This document shows positions 46,758 to 56,001 of a stretch of 64,000 nucleotides of DNA, piece after piece. Below the pieces are notes generated by a model. That model made no database searches. It saw only the letters and a program-made list of their open reading frames with translations, and was not told where the DNA came from. Source of the stretch: Fredinandcohnia onubensis (GTDB taxonomy: Bacteria; Bacillota; Bacilli; Bacillales; Bacillaceae_L); NCBI RefSeq assembly GCF_002734285.1, contig NZ_NSEA01000003.1, positions 1 to 64,000 on the forward strand, written 5' to 3'. The translations under genes were made by a program, and so were the position numbers. Position 1 is the stretch's first letter. Each line of letters starts with the position of its first letter.

Positions 46758-47807
46758 TTACTCAACCATTTCAGATTGTAGATAGTGATAGAGTAGCTTT
46801 GTAGTGTTTTCAATTGAATCTTTATGTGTTCGCTCAAATGCGTGAGAAGAGTCGATTCCAGGTCCGATTAATCCATGGATAATATCATGTCCAGAACGAA
46901 TAGCTGCGGATGCATCAGATCCATAGTATGGATAAATATCTAGCTTATATCCGATTTCATGTTTTTCAGCAAGTTGGACAAGTTTTTTTCGGAAAGCATA
47001 ATGATAAGGTCCACTAGCATCCTTCACACAAATGGAAACTGTATATTCATCGGTTGATTGACCGTCACCCATTGCTCCCATATCTACGGCTAAGTACTCT
47101 ACTGTTTCAGGTGTGATATTGGAGTTCCCGCCATAGCCGATTTCTTCGTTATTTGAAATGAGAAAATGTGTTGTATACGGAAGTTCAATATTTTCTGCCT
47201 TGATTTGTTTAATCAATTGAAGCAGGATACCAACACTTGCTTTGTCATCCAGATGACGAGACTTTATAAAGCCATTGGCTGTAACTTCCACACGTGGGTC
47301 AAAGGAAACAAAATCGCCAACTTCAATACCAAGAGCTCTAACTTCATCCGCATTTTTTACTTTCTCGTCAATCCGGACTTCCATATTTTCTTGGTTACGT
47401 TCAGCTTTACCTGCATCTTTGTATACGTGTACAGATTGCTGATGCATTAAAATAGTCCCAGTATAAAATTTGCCAGTTGAAGTTTCGATTCGGCAGTATT
47501 CTCCTTCAATCGAGTTGTATTTAAATCCACCAATCAGATCAAGTTTTAATCGCCCACTCGGCTTAATTTCTTTTACAATAGCACCCAATGTGTCCACATG
47601 AGCTGTGAGCATACGATGTTTTTGTGTGTCCTTTCCAGGAATAGTGGCAATTATCCCGCCCTTTCGGTTTCGGTATGTATCTACATTTTCCTCTTTTAGA
47701 AGCTTTTCTACGAAAGTGATCACTTCGCTTGTGTTTCCAGATGGACTTGGAATCGAAACAAGCTCTTTTATAAGTTGAATGGTTTCGTCTGTATTTGGAT
47801 ACGTCAA
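46758..47807 (-). CDS. M42-family metallo-aminopeptidase
   Basis: 349 aa. Binuclear metal ligands in the M42 order: LTAHVDTLG (about residue 70), RHLDDKAS (about 185), NNEEIGYGG (about 218), VDMGAMG (about 240) and a late His in SSHAFERTH. Resembles YsdC/FrvX/YtoP-type glutamyl or leucyl aminopeptidases; likely cytosolic. Start is TTG 47807 behind GGGGGAAAAG. Confidence 0.92.
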   Translation of the reverse strand: MTYPNTDETIQLIKELVSIPSPSGNTSEVITFVEKLLKEENVDTYRNRKGGIIATIPGKDTQKHRMLTAHVDTLGAIVKEIKPSGRLKLDLIGGFKYNSIEGEYCRIETSTGKFYTGTILMHQQSVHVYKDAGKAERNQENMEVRIDEKVKNADEVRALGIEVGDFVSFDPRVEVTANGFIKSRHLDDKASVGILLQLIKQIKAENIELPYTTHFLISNNEEIGYGGNSNITPETVEYLAVDMGAMGDGQSTDEYTVSICVKDASGPYHYAFRKKLVQLAEKHEIGYKLDIYPYYGSDASAAIRSGHDIIHGLIGPGIDSSHAFERTHKDSIENTTKLLYHYLQSEMVE

Positions 47808-47966
47808 CTTCTTTTCCCCCTTGATTTTAAGCTAGTTATAGCATACTCTTTTTTAAAAAGAAATTCTAGTTTTCAAGAATATGGAAAACTTAAGTTTTGG
47901 AAAATTGTAATCCGTATTTTCGGTTTGCTATAATGGTCGAGATAGAAAGTGAAAGGATGGGACCTA

Positions 47967-48269
47967 ATGATTGAAGAAATAACAACCGAAGAACTTAAAC
48001 AAAAGCTTGAAGCAGGGGAGAAACTAGAGCTTGTTGATGTTCGTGAAGATGAAGAAGTAGCAGAGGGAATGATCCCTGGAGCAAAGCATATTAAAATGGG
48101 AGAAATTCCGGAAAACCTAGGGTTTTTTGATAAAGATACGGAATACATCATTATTTGCCGCTCTGGTGGTAGAAGCTTCAATGTCTGTGCATATCTCGAT
48201 GACCAAGGCTATAAAGTCCGAAACATGGTCGGTGGAATGATGAATTGGACAGGAGAAACGAAGCGTTAA
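47967..48269 (+). CDS. ytwF: Rhodanese-domain protein YtwF
   Basis: 100-aa single-domain rhodanese. The active-site loop ICRSGGRS (about residues 69-76) contains the persulfide-forming Cys. Start ATG 47967 is after GAAAGGATGG. It probably carries sulfane sulfur; partner unknown. A hairpin AACGTGAAT/ATTCACGTT with T5 lies downstream. Confidence 0.92.
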   Translation: MIEEITTEELKQKLEAGEKLELVDVREDEEVAEGMIPGAKHIKMGEIPENLGFFDKDTEYIIICRSGGRSFNVCAYLDDQGYKVRNMVGGMMNWTGETKR

Positions 48270-48330
48270 AAGGCATGGTTACCTGTATTCCTGATAAAAA
48301 GTTATAAAAATTAATTTCAAATAAGTATTT

Positions 48331-48366
48331 AACGTGAATTCATATAGGATTCACGTTTTTATTTTG
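48331..48366 (+). terminator. ytwF terminator
   Basis: AACGTGAAT / ATTCACGTT then T5ATTTT. Confidence 0.8.
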
Positions 48367-48463
48367 CTAAAACAATAATAAGATAGTAAATAACGGTAAT
48401 AATTTATTGAAAAACAATAAAAATATGTTTATTATTAAAATAATAACATTTGGAGGGGAAGAA

Positions 48464-48994
48464 ATGACACTTGTTTTATTGCTCGGTATCTTATTAGTCG
48501 TTGTTTTAGGAATTTATCAAAACAAACTTGTGAATTACATAGGTACCAATAATCGCATAGTAAAAAAACTATCAAGCTATAATTGGTTCCAAAATCCATG
48601 GCTTAGTGGATTATTTCTATTTGTTTTGAATGCAATTTTATTTGGCTCTACTCTATTAATACTCTATGGACTGAGCTTCCTGATGATCCCTTACATCCAT
48701 TTATTCATTATGGTGGGAGCTGTTCTAGTAAGTCTGGTTGCATGGATTATACTTTTAAATGCCTGGAAAGGTGATAAAAAGGGACGTTTACTAAGAGGAT
48801 TTCTAGGCAGTAGCTTTTATTTAATCCTGACACTTGTTTTCACTTATATGATTGTCACCCTTAAACCACAATTTCCAGGAGACGATACCTTTATGGCATT
48901 CATCGGACTCGTAATGGCCATCACCGTAACCCTAGTTGCTTTCATTACCTGCTTTTTATTTACAGGACTGTTTGCAAGAAAGGATATGAACTAA
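48464..48994 (+). CDS. Hypothetical integral membrane protein, 176 aa
   Basis: Five hydrophobic stretches (near 1-18, 47-68, 74-98, 116-135, 145-170) separated by short polar loops, one with KGDKKGRLLRG. No family recognised. Start ATG 48464 after TGGAGGGG; an ATG 19 codons earlier lacks an RBS. The next gene, encoding a secreted Cys-rich protein, begins 70 nt downstream on the same strand. Confidence 0.75.
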   Translation: MTLVLLLGILLVVVLGIYQNKLVNYIGTNNRIVKKLSSYNWFQNPWLSGLFLFVLNAILFGSTLLILYGLSFLMIPYIHLFIMVGAVLVSLVAWIILLNAWKGDKKGRLLRGFLGSSFYLILTLVFTYMIVTLKPQFPGDDTFMAFIGLVMAITVTLVAFITCFLFTGLFARKDMN

Positions 48995-49063
48995 TCTAAA
49001 ACTTAAAGTTATATGCAACCCTTGCATTCCTTTTTTCGACTATACCTAAAAGGGGGTTACGAA

Positions 49064-49624
49064 ATGAAATATATAAAAGGGATAATTGTTTTAGTGTTAC
49101 TTTTCCTGCTTTTTATTGGTTTATTCCCACGTCAAGCATCTGCATGTTCATGTGCCTATCCTGAATCTGTAGAGGATGAGTTAAATAGAAAAACGGCCGT
49201 ATTTTCTGGAAAGGTCATTAAAATGGAGGATGAAAATAAACGTTCTTATATTCAATCCAGTGCCGATCCAATTCAGGTATTATTTGAAGTCAATGAAAGT
49301 TGGAAAGGTGTTGAGACCTCTCAAGTTATTGTAAGCGCTGCAAGATCTAGTGCAAGTTGTGGGTATGAATTTGAATTAGATAAAGAATATATTGTCTATG
49401 CCTATGGGGAAATCGATAATTTAGAAACAGGATTATGCGAGAGGACAGCATTATTATCTGAAGCAGGGGAAGATTTAGCGATTCTTGGCCAAGGGAAAGC
49501 CCCCACCGAACAAGTGGATTTACAAGATGAACTAGGAAATTCGAATCTGTTTTTGTATCTTGCCATCAGTGTCATTTTACTCGTTATAGGATTCATATTC
49601 CGTAAAAGAATGAAAAAATCTTAA
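49064..49624 (+). CDS. Membrane-anchored NTR/TIMP-like protein
   Basis: 186 aa. Signal peptide (residues 1-27, cleaved near ASA), then mature CSCAYPESVEDEL: the CxCxxP opening of the netrin/TIMP-like (NTR) fold, where the N-terminal Cys is characteristic. Further cysteines in ASCGYEF and GLCERTA could form the disulfides. The C-terminus has one membrane helix (about 160-180) and a basic tail, with no LPXTG motif. It would be an extracellular domain tethered by a C-terminal anchor. Bacterial family members have no settled function. RBS AAGGGGG. Confidence 0.78.
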   Translation: MKYIKGIIVLVLLFLLFIGLFPRQASACSCAYPESVEDELNRKTAVFSGKVIKMEDENKRSYIQSSADPIQVLFEVNESWKGVETSQVIVSAARSSASCGYEFELDKEYIVYAYGEIDNLETGLCERTALLSEAGEDLAILGQGKAPTEQVDLQDELGNSNLFLYLAISVILLVIGFIFRKRMKKS

Positions 49625-49679
49625 TTTGTAAGCTTATAAGTCTAAAACTCTGTCAATACTAGTGTTGGAGGTGGAGTTT

Positions 49680-49865
49680 ATGGCTTTGAAGGTGAAGGTT
49701 TTTGATGAAGAACATGAAGAGGACCTTGAACATAAGATGAACCGCTTTTTAGAACAAATTGGCGAAGGAGATATTATTGATATTAAATTCCAGGTCGGCG
49801 TTTCTTGCGATCAAGAGGATGACCAAATCTTTTGTTTTTCTGCGATGGTCATATATAGAGCCTAA
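49680..49865 (+). CDS. cse60: Sporulation protein Cse60
   Basis: 61-aa acidic protein beginning MALKVKVFDEEHEEDLE and containing VGVSCDQEDDQIFCFSAMV, as in Cse60, a mother-cell sigma-E-controlled small protein of unknown role in B. subtilis. RBS GGAGGTGGAG. Followed by a bidirectional terminator. Confidence 0.85.
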   Translation: MALKVKVFDEEHEEDLEHKMNRFLEQIGEGDIIDIKFQVGVSCDQEDDQIFCFSAMVIYRA

Positions 49866-49900
49866 CCCACAATAACTAGAGTGAGTTAGGCTCTGCTTTA
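49858..49900. terminator. Bidirectional terminator cse60 / ytfP
   Basis: AGAGCCTAAC...GTTAGGCTCT, 10-bp arms. Confidence 0.8.
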
Positions 49901-51181
49901 ATTTCGAATGGCTGATGCTTGTTTCCCTGCGTTTTCGCCTGCTAATCTTCCCGTCACAAGGGCTGATGTTATATTGTAGCCACCCGTATATCCGTGTATA
50001 TCAAGAATTTCTCCACAGAAAAAGAGTCCCTTCATGAGCTTTGACTCCATTTCCTTTGGATGAATCTCTTTGATTGAAACACCACCACCAGTTACAAATG
50101 CTTTCTCAATTGGTAAGGTGCCATTTACTGTGAATTGGAATTGTTTACAATCCTTAGCAAATGCACGAATCCGATCATGAGGCAAGTTTGCAAATGTAAC
50201 CTGAGGGTCGATCTCATTTCTTTCTAATAAAAAGAGTAAATATCTTTCTGGTAAAAATCCTTTTAAGATATTTTTTAATGCCTTCTTAGGCTCTTCTTTC
50301 ATTAGTTTCAATATTTGCTGAAAAATTTGCTCTTCGTTCATTGTAGGAAGCGCATCAATACTAATGACTACATCATCTACTTTAAACTTCTTCATCGTCT
50401 TTACAACAAACTGGCTACATCGTAAAACAGCCGGTCCCGAGATTCCGAAATGAGTAAACAACATGTCCATCTGATGGGTAATTACCGTCTTACCTTTAGG
50501 GTTCAGGACACTAACAGCAACATCTCGTAATGCTAGTCCTTGTATGGATTTATTCTTAATAAAATCTTCGCTAGATGTTACCGGAACCTCGGTAGGGAAT
50601 AGGTCTGTGATCGTATGACCGGCAGCCTTTGCCCATGCATATCCGTCCCCAGTCGAACCTGTTTGTGGTACAGATTTACCACCGACAGCGACAACTACAC
50701 AACTGGCTTCTAGGTATTCACCGTTTTTTAAGTGTACACCTGCGACCCGACCATCTCTATACTCGAGCTTAGCAACAGGTGTATCTGTTTGGATATGAAC
50801 GTGTAAAGACTCAAGTTGATTTAATAGGGCATCGACAACAGACTGGGCTTTATTTGTCGTTGGAAACATCCTGCCATGGTCTTCCTCTTTTAGTTGTATC
50901 CCTAACTTTTCAAAAAACGCGATAATATCTTCATTATTAAATACAGAGAACGCGCTATATAAAAATCTACCGTTACCTGGGATATGCTTGATGATTTCTT
51001 CTATGGGAAGTCGGTTTGTGACATTGCAACGTCCTCCACCTGAAATGGCAAGCTTTCTCCCTAGCTTGTTCCCTTTATCTAAAAGAAGAACCTTTGCTCC
51101 TTGCTCTCCAGCAGCAATCGCAGCCATTAAGCCAGAAGGTCCCCCTCCAATTACAATTACATCATACTGCAAATAGAACAC
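49898..51181 (-). CDS. ytfP: HI0933-family FAD-dependent oxidoreductase YtfP
   Basis: 427-aa flavoprotein. N-terminal dinucleotide motif [12 protein letters not shown], then [17 protein letters not shown] typical of the HI0933/BaiN group, a second motif [18 protein letters not shown], and C-terminal [16 protein letters not shown] (FAD-contacting). The function of this group in Firmicutes is poorly defined. Co-directional with the DCC gene just upstream (gap 9 nt). Confidence 0.92.
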   Translation of the reverse strand: MFYLQYDVIVIGGGPSGLMAAIAAGEQGAKVLLLDKGNKLGRKLAISGGGRCNVTNRLPIEEIIKHIPGNGRFLYSAFSVFNNEDIIAFFEKLGIQLKEEDHGRMFPTTNKAQSVVDALLNQLESLHVHIQTDTPVAKLEYRDGRVAGVHLKNGEYLEASCVVVAVGGKSVPQTGSTGDGYAWAKAAGHTITDLFPTEVPVTSSEDFIKNKSIQGLALRDVAVSVLNPKGKTVITHQMDMLFTHFGISGPAVLRCSQFVVKTMKKFKVDDVVISIDALPTMNEEQIFQQILKLMKEEPKKALKNILKGFLPERYLLFLLERNEIDPQVTFANLPHDRIRAFAKDCKQFQFTVNGTLPIEKAFVTGGGVSIKEIHPKEMESKLMKGLFFCGEILDIHGYTGGYNITSALVTGRLAGENAGKQASAIRN

Positions 51182-51190
51182 TCCTTAACT

Positions 51191-51583
51191 TCAATCTAAG
51201 AATCGTTGGCGGTCCTCTGGAGAAGGAAGCATACAGCTTTCCTGTTTTCCAAACCATTTATAACGATTATTGGCAATAACATGATAAAATATATCCCTGA
51301 TCGGTGCTGGCACAAATCTAAAAATCGAAAGGAAACGATATGGCCCTTTGAGATTTCGACAGACCCTAAGTGCAGCACTTGATTTTGTAAAATAATGCTC
51401 ATCTTCAATTAATATAAAACTATTTATGTTTTCGGGAATACCATGTTTTCTCAACAGGTCTTTTCCCACTTCACTTTGAAGGGATGCAAAAAGATATCGT
51501 TGTTTCGAATCTCTTTTAAGGATAAATTGGACACTGCTGTTGCAAAACGTACAAACGCCATCAAACAAAATAATATCTTTCAT
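51191..51583 (-). CDS. DCC-family thiol-disulfide oxidoreductase-like protein (DUF393)
   Basis: 130 aa. The defining DGVCTFCN motif sits at residues 8-15 (a CxxC in the DxxCxxC context), with RYKWFGKQESC near the end. Resembles YuxK. Start ATG 51583 is nine bases after GGGAGTG; an in-frame ATG 18 nt upstream is possible. Forms an operon with ytfP. Confidence 0.88.
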   Translation of the reverse strand: MKDIILFDGVCTFCNSSVQFILKRDSKQRYLFASLQSEVGKDLLRKHGIPENINSFILIEDEHYFTKSSAALRVCRNLKGPYRFLSIFRFVPAPIRDIFYHVIANNRYKWFGKQESCMLPSPEDRQRFLD

Positions 51584-51811
51584 GGCTTTACACACTCCCA
51601 TACTTTCCTTATTACATCATATCATGGGATTGCTATATTGTTGAAACATAGAATAAGTTTGAAATTAAAAACTAACAAGTCTAAACTATACATGACAAAG
51701 CTTAAGAAGCCAATAAGTTAACAAACAGACAAATTATTTTAGGTTAATAATTTTTGTAAGTATGATAAAATTATTTGGTTAGTCTTCAAATATAAAGATT
51801 GGGGATTTTAT

Positions 51812-53440
51812 ATGTCAGATTCGAAACTATTGCGTGGGACGTTTGTTTTAACCCTTGCTACATATATTTCTCGAGTACTAGGGATGATCTATGTGTTTCC
51901 TTTCGTTTATTTAGTTGGAAGCCTAGGATCTGCCCTTTATTCGTATGGTTATGCACAATATACAATATTTTTATTTATATCAACAGCGGGAATTCCAGCT
52001 GCTGTTTCTAAATTTGTATCTAAATATAATTCATTAGGCGATTATCATACTGGGATGAGGATGTATAAATCTGGGCTAATCGTAATGGGGCTTACAGGTT
52101 TAGTTGGTTTTACAATCCTTAACTTAATTGCACCGATTCTTGCACCAATTGTTCTTGGTGGGGGAGATGCAGGAAATACGGTTGAAGATGTTACATTCGT
52201 GATACGAATGGTAAGTTTTGCTTTACTTGTGGTTCCGATTATGAGTATTCAACGAGGATTCTTCCAAGGTCACCAATCAATGGGACCAACTGCTGTTTCA
52301 CAGGTTGTGGAACAGATCGTCCGAATTTCCTTTGTACTTGCAGCAACTTTTATTGTAATGAAGATAATCGATGGAGAGAGAGTATTTGCTGTTGGCTTAG
52401 CTACATTTGGTGCCTTTATTGGGGCGCTTGGTGGATTGGCAGTACTCCTATGGTATTGGTTTAAGCGAAAACCATACTTAGAGGAAATGCTCGCGAAAAG
52501 TAAACCACAAACAGATATGACAACAAAGGAGATGTTTAGGGAGCTGTTTTCCTATGCGGGACCTTTTGTCATTGTAGGACTTGCGATTCCGCTTTATCAA
52601 TATGTTGACCAACTTACGTTTAACAAAACAATGATGAGCAACGGAGTCGATAAAGATATATCTGAAGGATTATTTTCATATGTCACCTTCATGGTTCCAA
52701 AATTGGTTATGATTCCTGTGTCTTTAGCGACTGCATTTAGTCTAACGCTTGTACCAACGATTACAAAGTCGTTTACATCAGGGGACTTTAGTTTACTTAG
52801 AAGTCAAATTGATAAGACCTTTCAAATTTGTGTGCTGTTAGTATTACCAGCCGTTGTAGGTTTATCAGTATTAGCCTATCCAGCCTTTAATGCATTTTTT
52901 GAAATGAGTGAAGCTGGTGGTCGAATTCTAAGATGGTATGCACCTGTCGCGATTCTATTTTCTTTCTATTCGATTTCAGCTGCTATTCTACAAGGAATTA
53001 ATAAGCAAAAGTTTGCAGTCGTAAGTTTGTTTATGGGGCTAATTCTCAAAATTAGTTTCAATAGTCCGTTTATCTCCTGGTTTGGTGAGATTGGTTCAAT
53101 TCTTGCTACTGCCTTAGGATACACGGTGGCCATTTTATATTGTTTCTGGATGATTGCAAGACATGCAGGATATAAATACTCAATGTTTGCAAGAAGGTCG
53201 TTATTAATGGCTATTTTCGCAACTGTTATGGCATTGGCTATATTTTTAATCGGATGGTTATTATCTTTTGTTGTTGGTTTTGAAAATGGAAGGGTGCAGT
53301 CAGTCTTCGTGCTCTTAGTTGGGGTTGTAGTTGGTGCTGCTGTTTACCTATTTTTAGCTTATCGTTCACGACTATTGGAGGTCCTTCTTGGTAATCGATT
53401 TGCATTTTTATCTAGAGATAGAAAAAAGGCTGTTCAGTAA
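51812..53440 (+). CDS. ytgP: SpoVB/MurJ-type flippase YtgP
   Basis: 542-aa polytopic membrane protein, about 14 helices, of the MOP (multidrug/oligosaccharidyl-lipid/polysaccharide) superfamily. The start LLRGTFVLTLATYISRVLG and IQRGFFQGHQSMGPTAVSQ are typical of the YtgP/SpoVB/Amj-complemented lipid II flippases. In B. subtilis YtgP is also called MurJ. Transcript ends in GGCTGT/ACAGCC-T7. Confidence 0.93.
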   Translation: MSDSKLLRGTFVLTLATYISRVLGMIYVFPFVYLVGSLGSALYSYGYAQYTIFLFISTAGIPAAVSKFVSKYNSLGDYHTGMRMYKSGLIVMGLTGLVGFTILNLIAPILAPIVLGGGDAGNTVEDVTFVIRMVSFALLVVPIMSIQRGFFQGHQSMGPTAVSQVVEQIVRISFVLAATFIVMKIIDGERVFAVGLATFGAFIGALGGLAVLLWYWFKRKPYLEEMLAKSKPQTDMTTKEMFRELFSYAGPFVIVGLAIPLYQYVDQLTFNKTMMSNGVDKDISEGLFSYVTFMVPKLVMIPVSLATAFSLTLVPTITKSFTSGDFSLLRSQIDKTFQICVLLVLPAVVGLSVLAYPAFNAFFEMSEAGGRILRWYAPVAILFSFYSISAAILQGINKQKFAVVSLFMGLILKISFNSPFISWFGEIGSILATALGYTVAILYCFWMIARHAGYKYSMFARRSLLMAIFATVMALAIFLIGWLLSFVVGFENGRVQSVFVLLVGVVVGAAVYLFLAYRSRLLEVLLGNRFAFLSRDRKKAVQ

Positions 53441-53456
53441 GTGACAGCCTTTTTTT
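53423..53456 (+). terminator. ytgP terminator
   Basis: AAAAGGCTGT / ACAGCCTTTTTTT. It overlaps the ytgP stop codon. Confidence 0.85.
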
Positions 53457-53522
53457 CGAATATATCTATTCGATTTGTGTGAGAGGAACAACTTTTTCGG
53501 GTTAGAAGGATCTTACAAAGTG

Positions 53523-53723
53523 TTAGCCTTGGAAAGTCCCAATGCCTAGACGACGCTCAATGCGGTCGATACGGCGGTCTAAACGGTCGATCTGATTTTC
53601 TAATCTTTGGACTTGGCGCTCAAGACGGTCGAGACGACGATCTACGTTTCCGCCTCCACCTGGAAATCCAGGCATTCCTGGGAAGAAGCCCTGAGGTTGT
53701 TGACGATAATCATAATAATACAT
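53523..53723 (-). CDS. Small coiled-coil protein with Tyr/Pro/Gly-rich head, 66 aa
   Basis: The head is MYYYDYRQQPQGFFPGMPGF followed by a glycine run; the tail is an Arg/Asp/Leu heptad pattern (DRLERQV, ENQIDRL, DRRIDRI in succession, residues 30-60) that should form a parallel coiled coil. The composition resembles small spore-coat proteins of Bacillaceae, which is inference only. RBS AAAGGAGCG. Confidence 0.75.
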   Translation of the reverse strand: MYYYDYRQQPQGFFPGMPGFPGGGGNVDRRLDRLERQVQRLENQIDRLDRRIDRIERRLGIGTFQG

Positions 53724-53852
53724 AGTGGTATCGCTCCTTTTTCTTTATAAAAATACAATAACAGTGTATGTATGAAGGGCGTTTGTGCAATGAATAAAAC
53801 GCCCATTCTAATAAAGAATGGGTATTCGCGGAGTAAAAAGGAGGTATTTGAA

Positions 53853-54572
53853 TTGCGAATTGATAAATTACTTGCCAATCGAGGATTTGGAAGTAGGAAA
53901 GAAGTTAAAAGCCTATTAAAATCAGGAGCTGTTCAAATAAATGGCGTAGCTATCAAAGATTCTAGTAAGCATGTAAATGTAGAATCAGATTCAGTCACCG
54001 TTCATGGTGAAATAATCGAATACAAGGAATTCATTTATTTAATGCTAAATAAACCTCAGGGTGTTATATCGGCAACTGAGGATCATCTTCATGACACTGT
54101 TCTTGATTTATTAGAAATGGAAGATAGTGTCTACAATCCTTTTCCAGTCGGACGTTTGGATAAGGATACAGAAGGTTTATTGCTGTTAACTAATGACGGT
54201 CAGCTTGCACATCAATTGCTTTCACCAAAAAAACATGTGCCCAAAACCTATATTGCCATTATTGAAGGTGAAGTAACTCAAGTGGATGTGGAGGCATTTC
54301 GAAACGGGGTTACGCTTGATGATGGATATGAAACAATGCCAGCAGAACTAAAAATCATTAGCAGTGGATTGCGCTCTGAAATCGAAGTAATCATTGAAGA
54401 AGGAAAGTTCCATCAAGTAAAGCGAATGTTTGAGTCGGTAGGGAAGCGAGTCATCTATTTGAAAAGGGTTAAAATGGGGCCGTTACCACTAGATGAGTCT
54501 CTCGAGTTAGGAGAATATCGTGAGTTAACAGATGATGAGGTATTGCAATTAAAAAACTATACGAAACATTAA
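53853..54572 (+). CDS. ytzG: RsuA/RluB-family 16S rRNA pseudouridine synthase
   Basis: 239 aa. N-terminal S4 RNA-binding domain (RIDKLLANRGFGSRKEVKSL), then the catalytic GRLDKDTEGLLLLTNDG motif with the nucleophilic Asp, and KTY, EGKFHQVKRM. Short RsuA-like members modify U516 of 16S rRNA. Start is TTG 53853 after AAAGGAGG. Terminator GCTGTC-ATTAA-GACAGC downstream. Confidence 0.92.
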   Translation: MRIDKLLANRGFGSRKEVKSLLKSGAVQINGVAIKDSSKHVNVESDSVTVHGEIIEYKEFIYLMLNKPQGVISATEDHLHDTVLDLLEMEDSVYNPFPVGRLDKDTEGLLLLTNDGQLAHQLLSPKKHVPKTYIAIIEGEVTQVDVEAFRNGVTLDDGYETMPAELKIISSGLRSEIEVIIEEGKFHQVKRMFESVGKRVIYLKRVKMGPLPLDESLELGEYRELTDDEVLQLKNYTKH

Positions 54573-54575
54573 CAA

Positions 54576-54601
54576 GGGCTGTCATTAAGACAGCCCTTTA
54601 T
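54576..54601 (+). terminator. ytzG terminator
   Basis: GGGCTGTC-ATTAA-GACAGCCC then TTTAT. Confidence 0.8.
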
Positions 54602-54698
54602 CATTGCAAATATAGTTTCTATGTATGTATCTGTATGGATAGGCTTTCTAGTGTGAAGTTATTTGCTACCTTCTTCAAGCGCCCCTTATAATTGGTTG

Positions 54699-54917
54699 CT
54701 AAGATATTTTGACTTTCTTTTTTGTGATTGTCCATTTTCCTCGGCTAGGGCTGCGAACCAAATCATTATATGCTAACACATTCAAATCACGCTGAATGGT
54801 TCTTGATGTTATTCCAAATTCATCCACAAGCTCCTGTGTTGTTACAGTCCCTTTTTCGTTAATAAACATGTAGACTGATTTGATACGAGTTAACATACGG
54901 TTTGTTGAAGGCTTCAA
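54699..54917 (-). CDS. ytzE: DeoR-type small HTH regulator YtzE
   Basis: 72 aa, essentially one winged-helix DeoR domain: TRIKSVYMFINEKGTVTTQE, EFGITSRTIQRDLNVL (recognition helix), VRSPSRGKW. No effector domain. Start chosen at TTG 54917, giving LKPSTNRM after AAGGAGTGG; an ATG five codons upstream overlaps that site. Target unknown. Confidence 0.85.
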   Translation of the reverse strand: MKPSTNRMLTRIKSVYMFINEKGTVTTQELVDEFGITSRTIQRDLNVLAYNDLVRSPSRGKWTITKKKVKIS

Positions 54918-54997
54918 AAAACCACTCCTTATCATTTTTGTACATGCCAGACATGCCTCAGTCTTCCTATTAATTAAATCACTTTTCAAAAATATCA

Positions 54998-55278
54998 ATT
55001 GGTATTACGTATTCATATTTTAAACAAACAATCTTATATATATGTCCTTTTATCACCTCTTCTCTTTACAGGTGCGTTTGCTATATATATATAGTTGTAA
55101 CTGAATAGTATGACTATTTCCACAAAAGTTTTCAAGAATTTACATTTTACTTCTATTATTATCATAAATTATTTCTACTATTCTGTTTTTTACATTTTAA
55201 TTACAGTTTGGTAAAGGTCGTCCAAAGTAAGGAAACTTTTTTTAAGGATTTTCGTACATAATGGTGGAGGGGTTGTGA
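54998..55278. other. AT-rich intergenic region
   Basis: 280 bp with TATATATATATAG-type runs. I see no ORF, hairpin terminator or clear promoter. It presumably holds the divergent ytzE and ythP promoters. Confidence 0.5.
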
Positions 55279-56001
55279 ATGGAACAGATATTATTGGAAG
55301 TCTCGATACAGGATTCTGGCTATGAAGAAAATAATAAGATTGTAGAGGATCTTTCTTTTTCAATCAACCGCGGCGAAATCGTTGGGCTTATTGGACCTAA
55401 TGGTGCAGGTAAAAGTACAACGATAAAAACAATTCTCGGATTATTAGAAAACACAAATAGCAAGATTGATTTTATCAATAACCATACATATGCTTATATT
55501 CCAGAACGTCCGGTTTTTTATGATGAATTGACATTATGGGAACATCTCGATCTTGCGGCGGGTGTGATGGAGATTGAAGACTCACAGTTTAATAAAAGGG
55601 CGATGAAACTAGTTAATCTATTCCATATGGAAAAAGTGATACATAAGCTTCCAAGTACTTTTTCAAAAGGGATGCAGCAGAAGGTAATGCTCATAACTGC
55701 CTTTCTTATAAAACCGGATATTTATATAATCGATGAACCGTTTGTCGGTTTAGATCCAATGGCTATGCAGGATTTTTTAACACTAATTGATGATGAGAAA
55801 AAACGTGGTGCAGGAATTCTGATGAGTACACATGTATTAGATACTGCAGAAAAGGTATGTGATCGTTTCCTATTGGTAGCGAGTGGCAGGCTTAAGGCTG
55901 AGGGGAATCTTGAAAACATTCGTACAGAAGCCAACCTTCCTGAGGCTGCACTTTTACAGTGCTTTAACCAAATTGTACAAGGTGAAACATCGAATGAATA
56001 A
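55279..56001 (+). CDS. ythP: ABC transporter ATPase, EcsA-like (YthP)
   Basis: 240 aa. Walker A GPNGAGKST, a short Q-loop region YIPERPVFYDEL, signature-like LPSTFSKGMQQKVML (S in place of the first G of LSGGQ, as in EcsA proteins), Walker B IYIIDEPFVGLDP and switch His in STHVLD. Overlaps ythQ by 8 nt. Confidence 0.93.
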   Translation: MEQILLEVSIQDSGYEENNKIVEDLSFSINRGEIVGLIGPNGAGKSTTIKTILGLLENTNSKIDFINNHTYAYIPERPVFYDELTLWEHLDLAAGVMEIEDSQFNKRAMKLVNLFHMEKVIHKLPSTFSKGMQQKVMLITAFLIKPDIYIIDEPFVGLDPMAMQDFLTLIDDEKKRGAGILMSTHVLDTAEKVCDRFLLVASGRLKAEGNLENIRTEANLPEAALLQCFNQIVQGETSNE

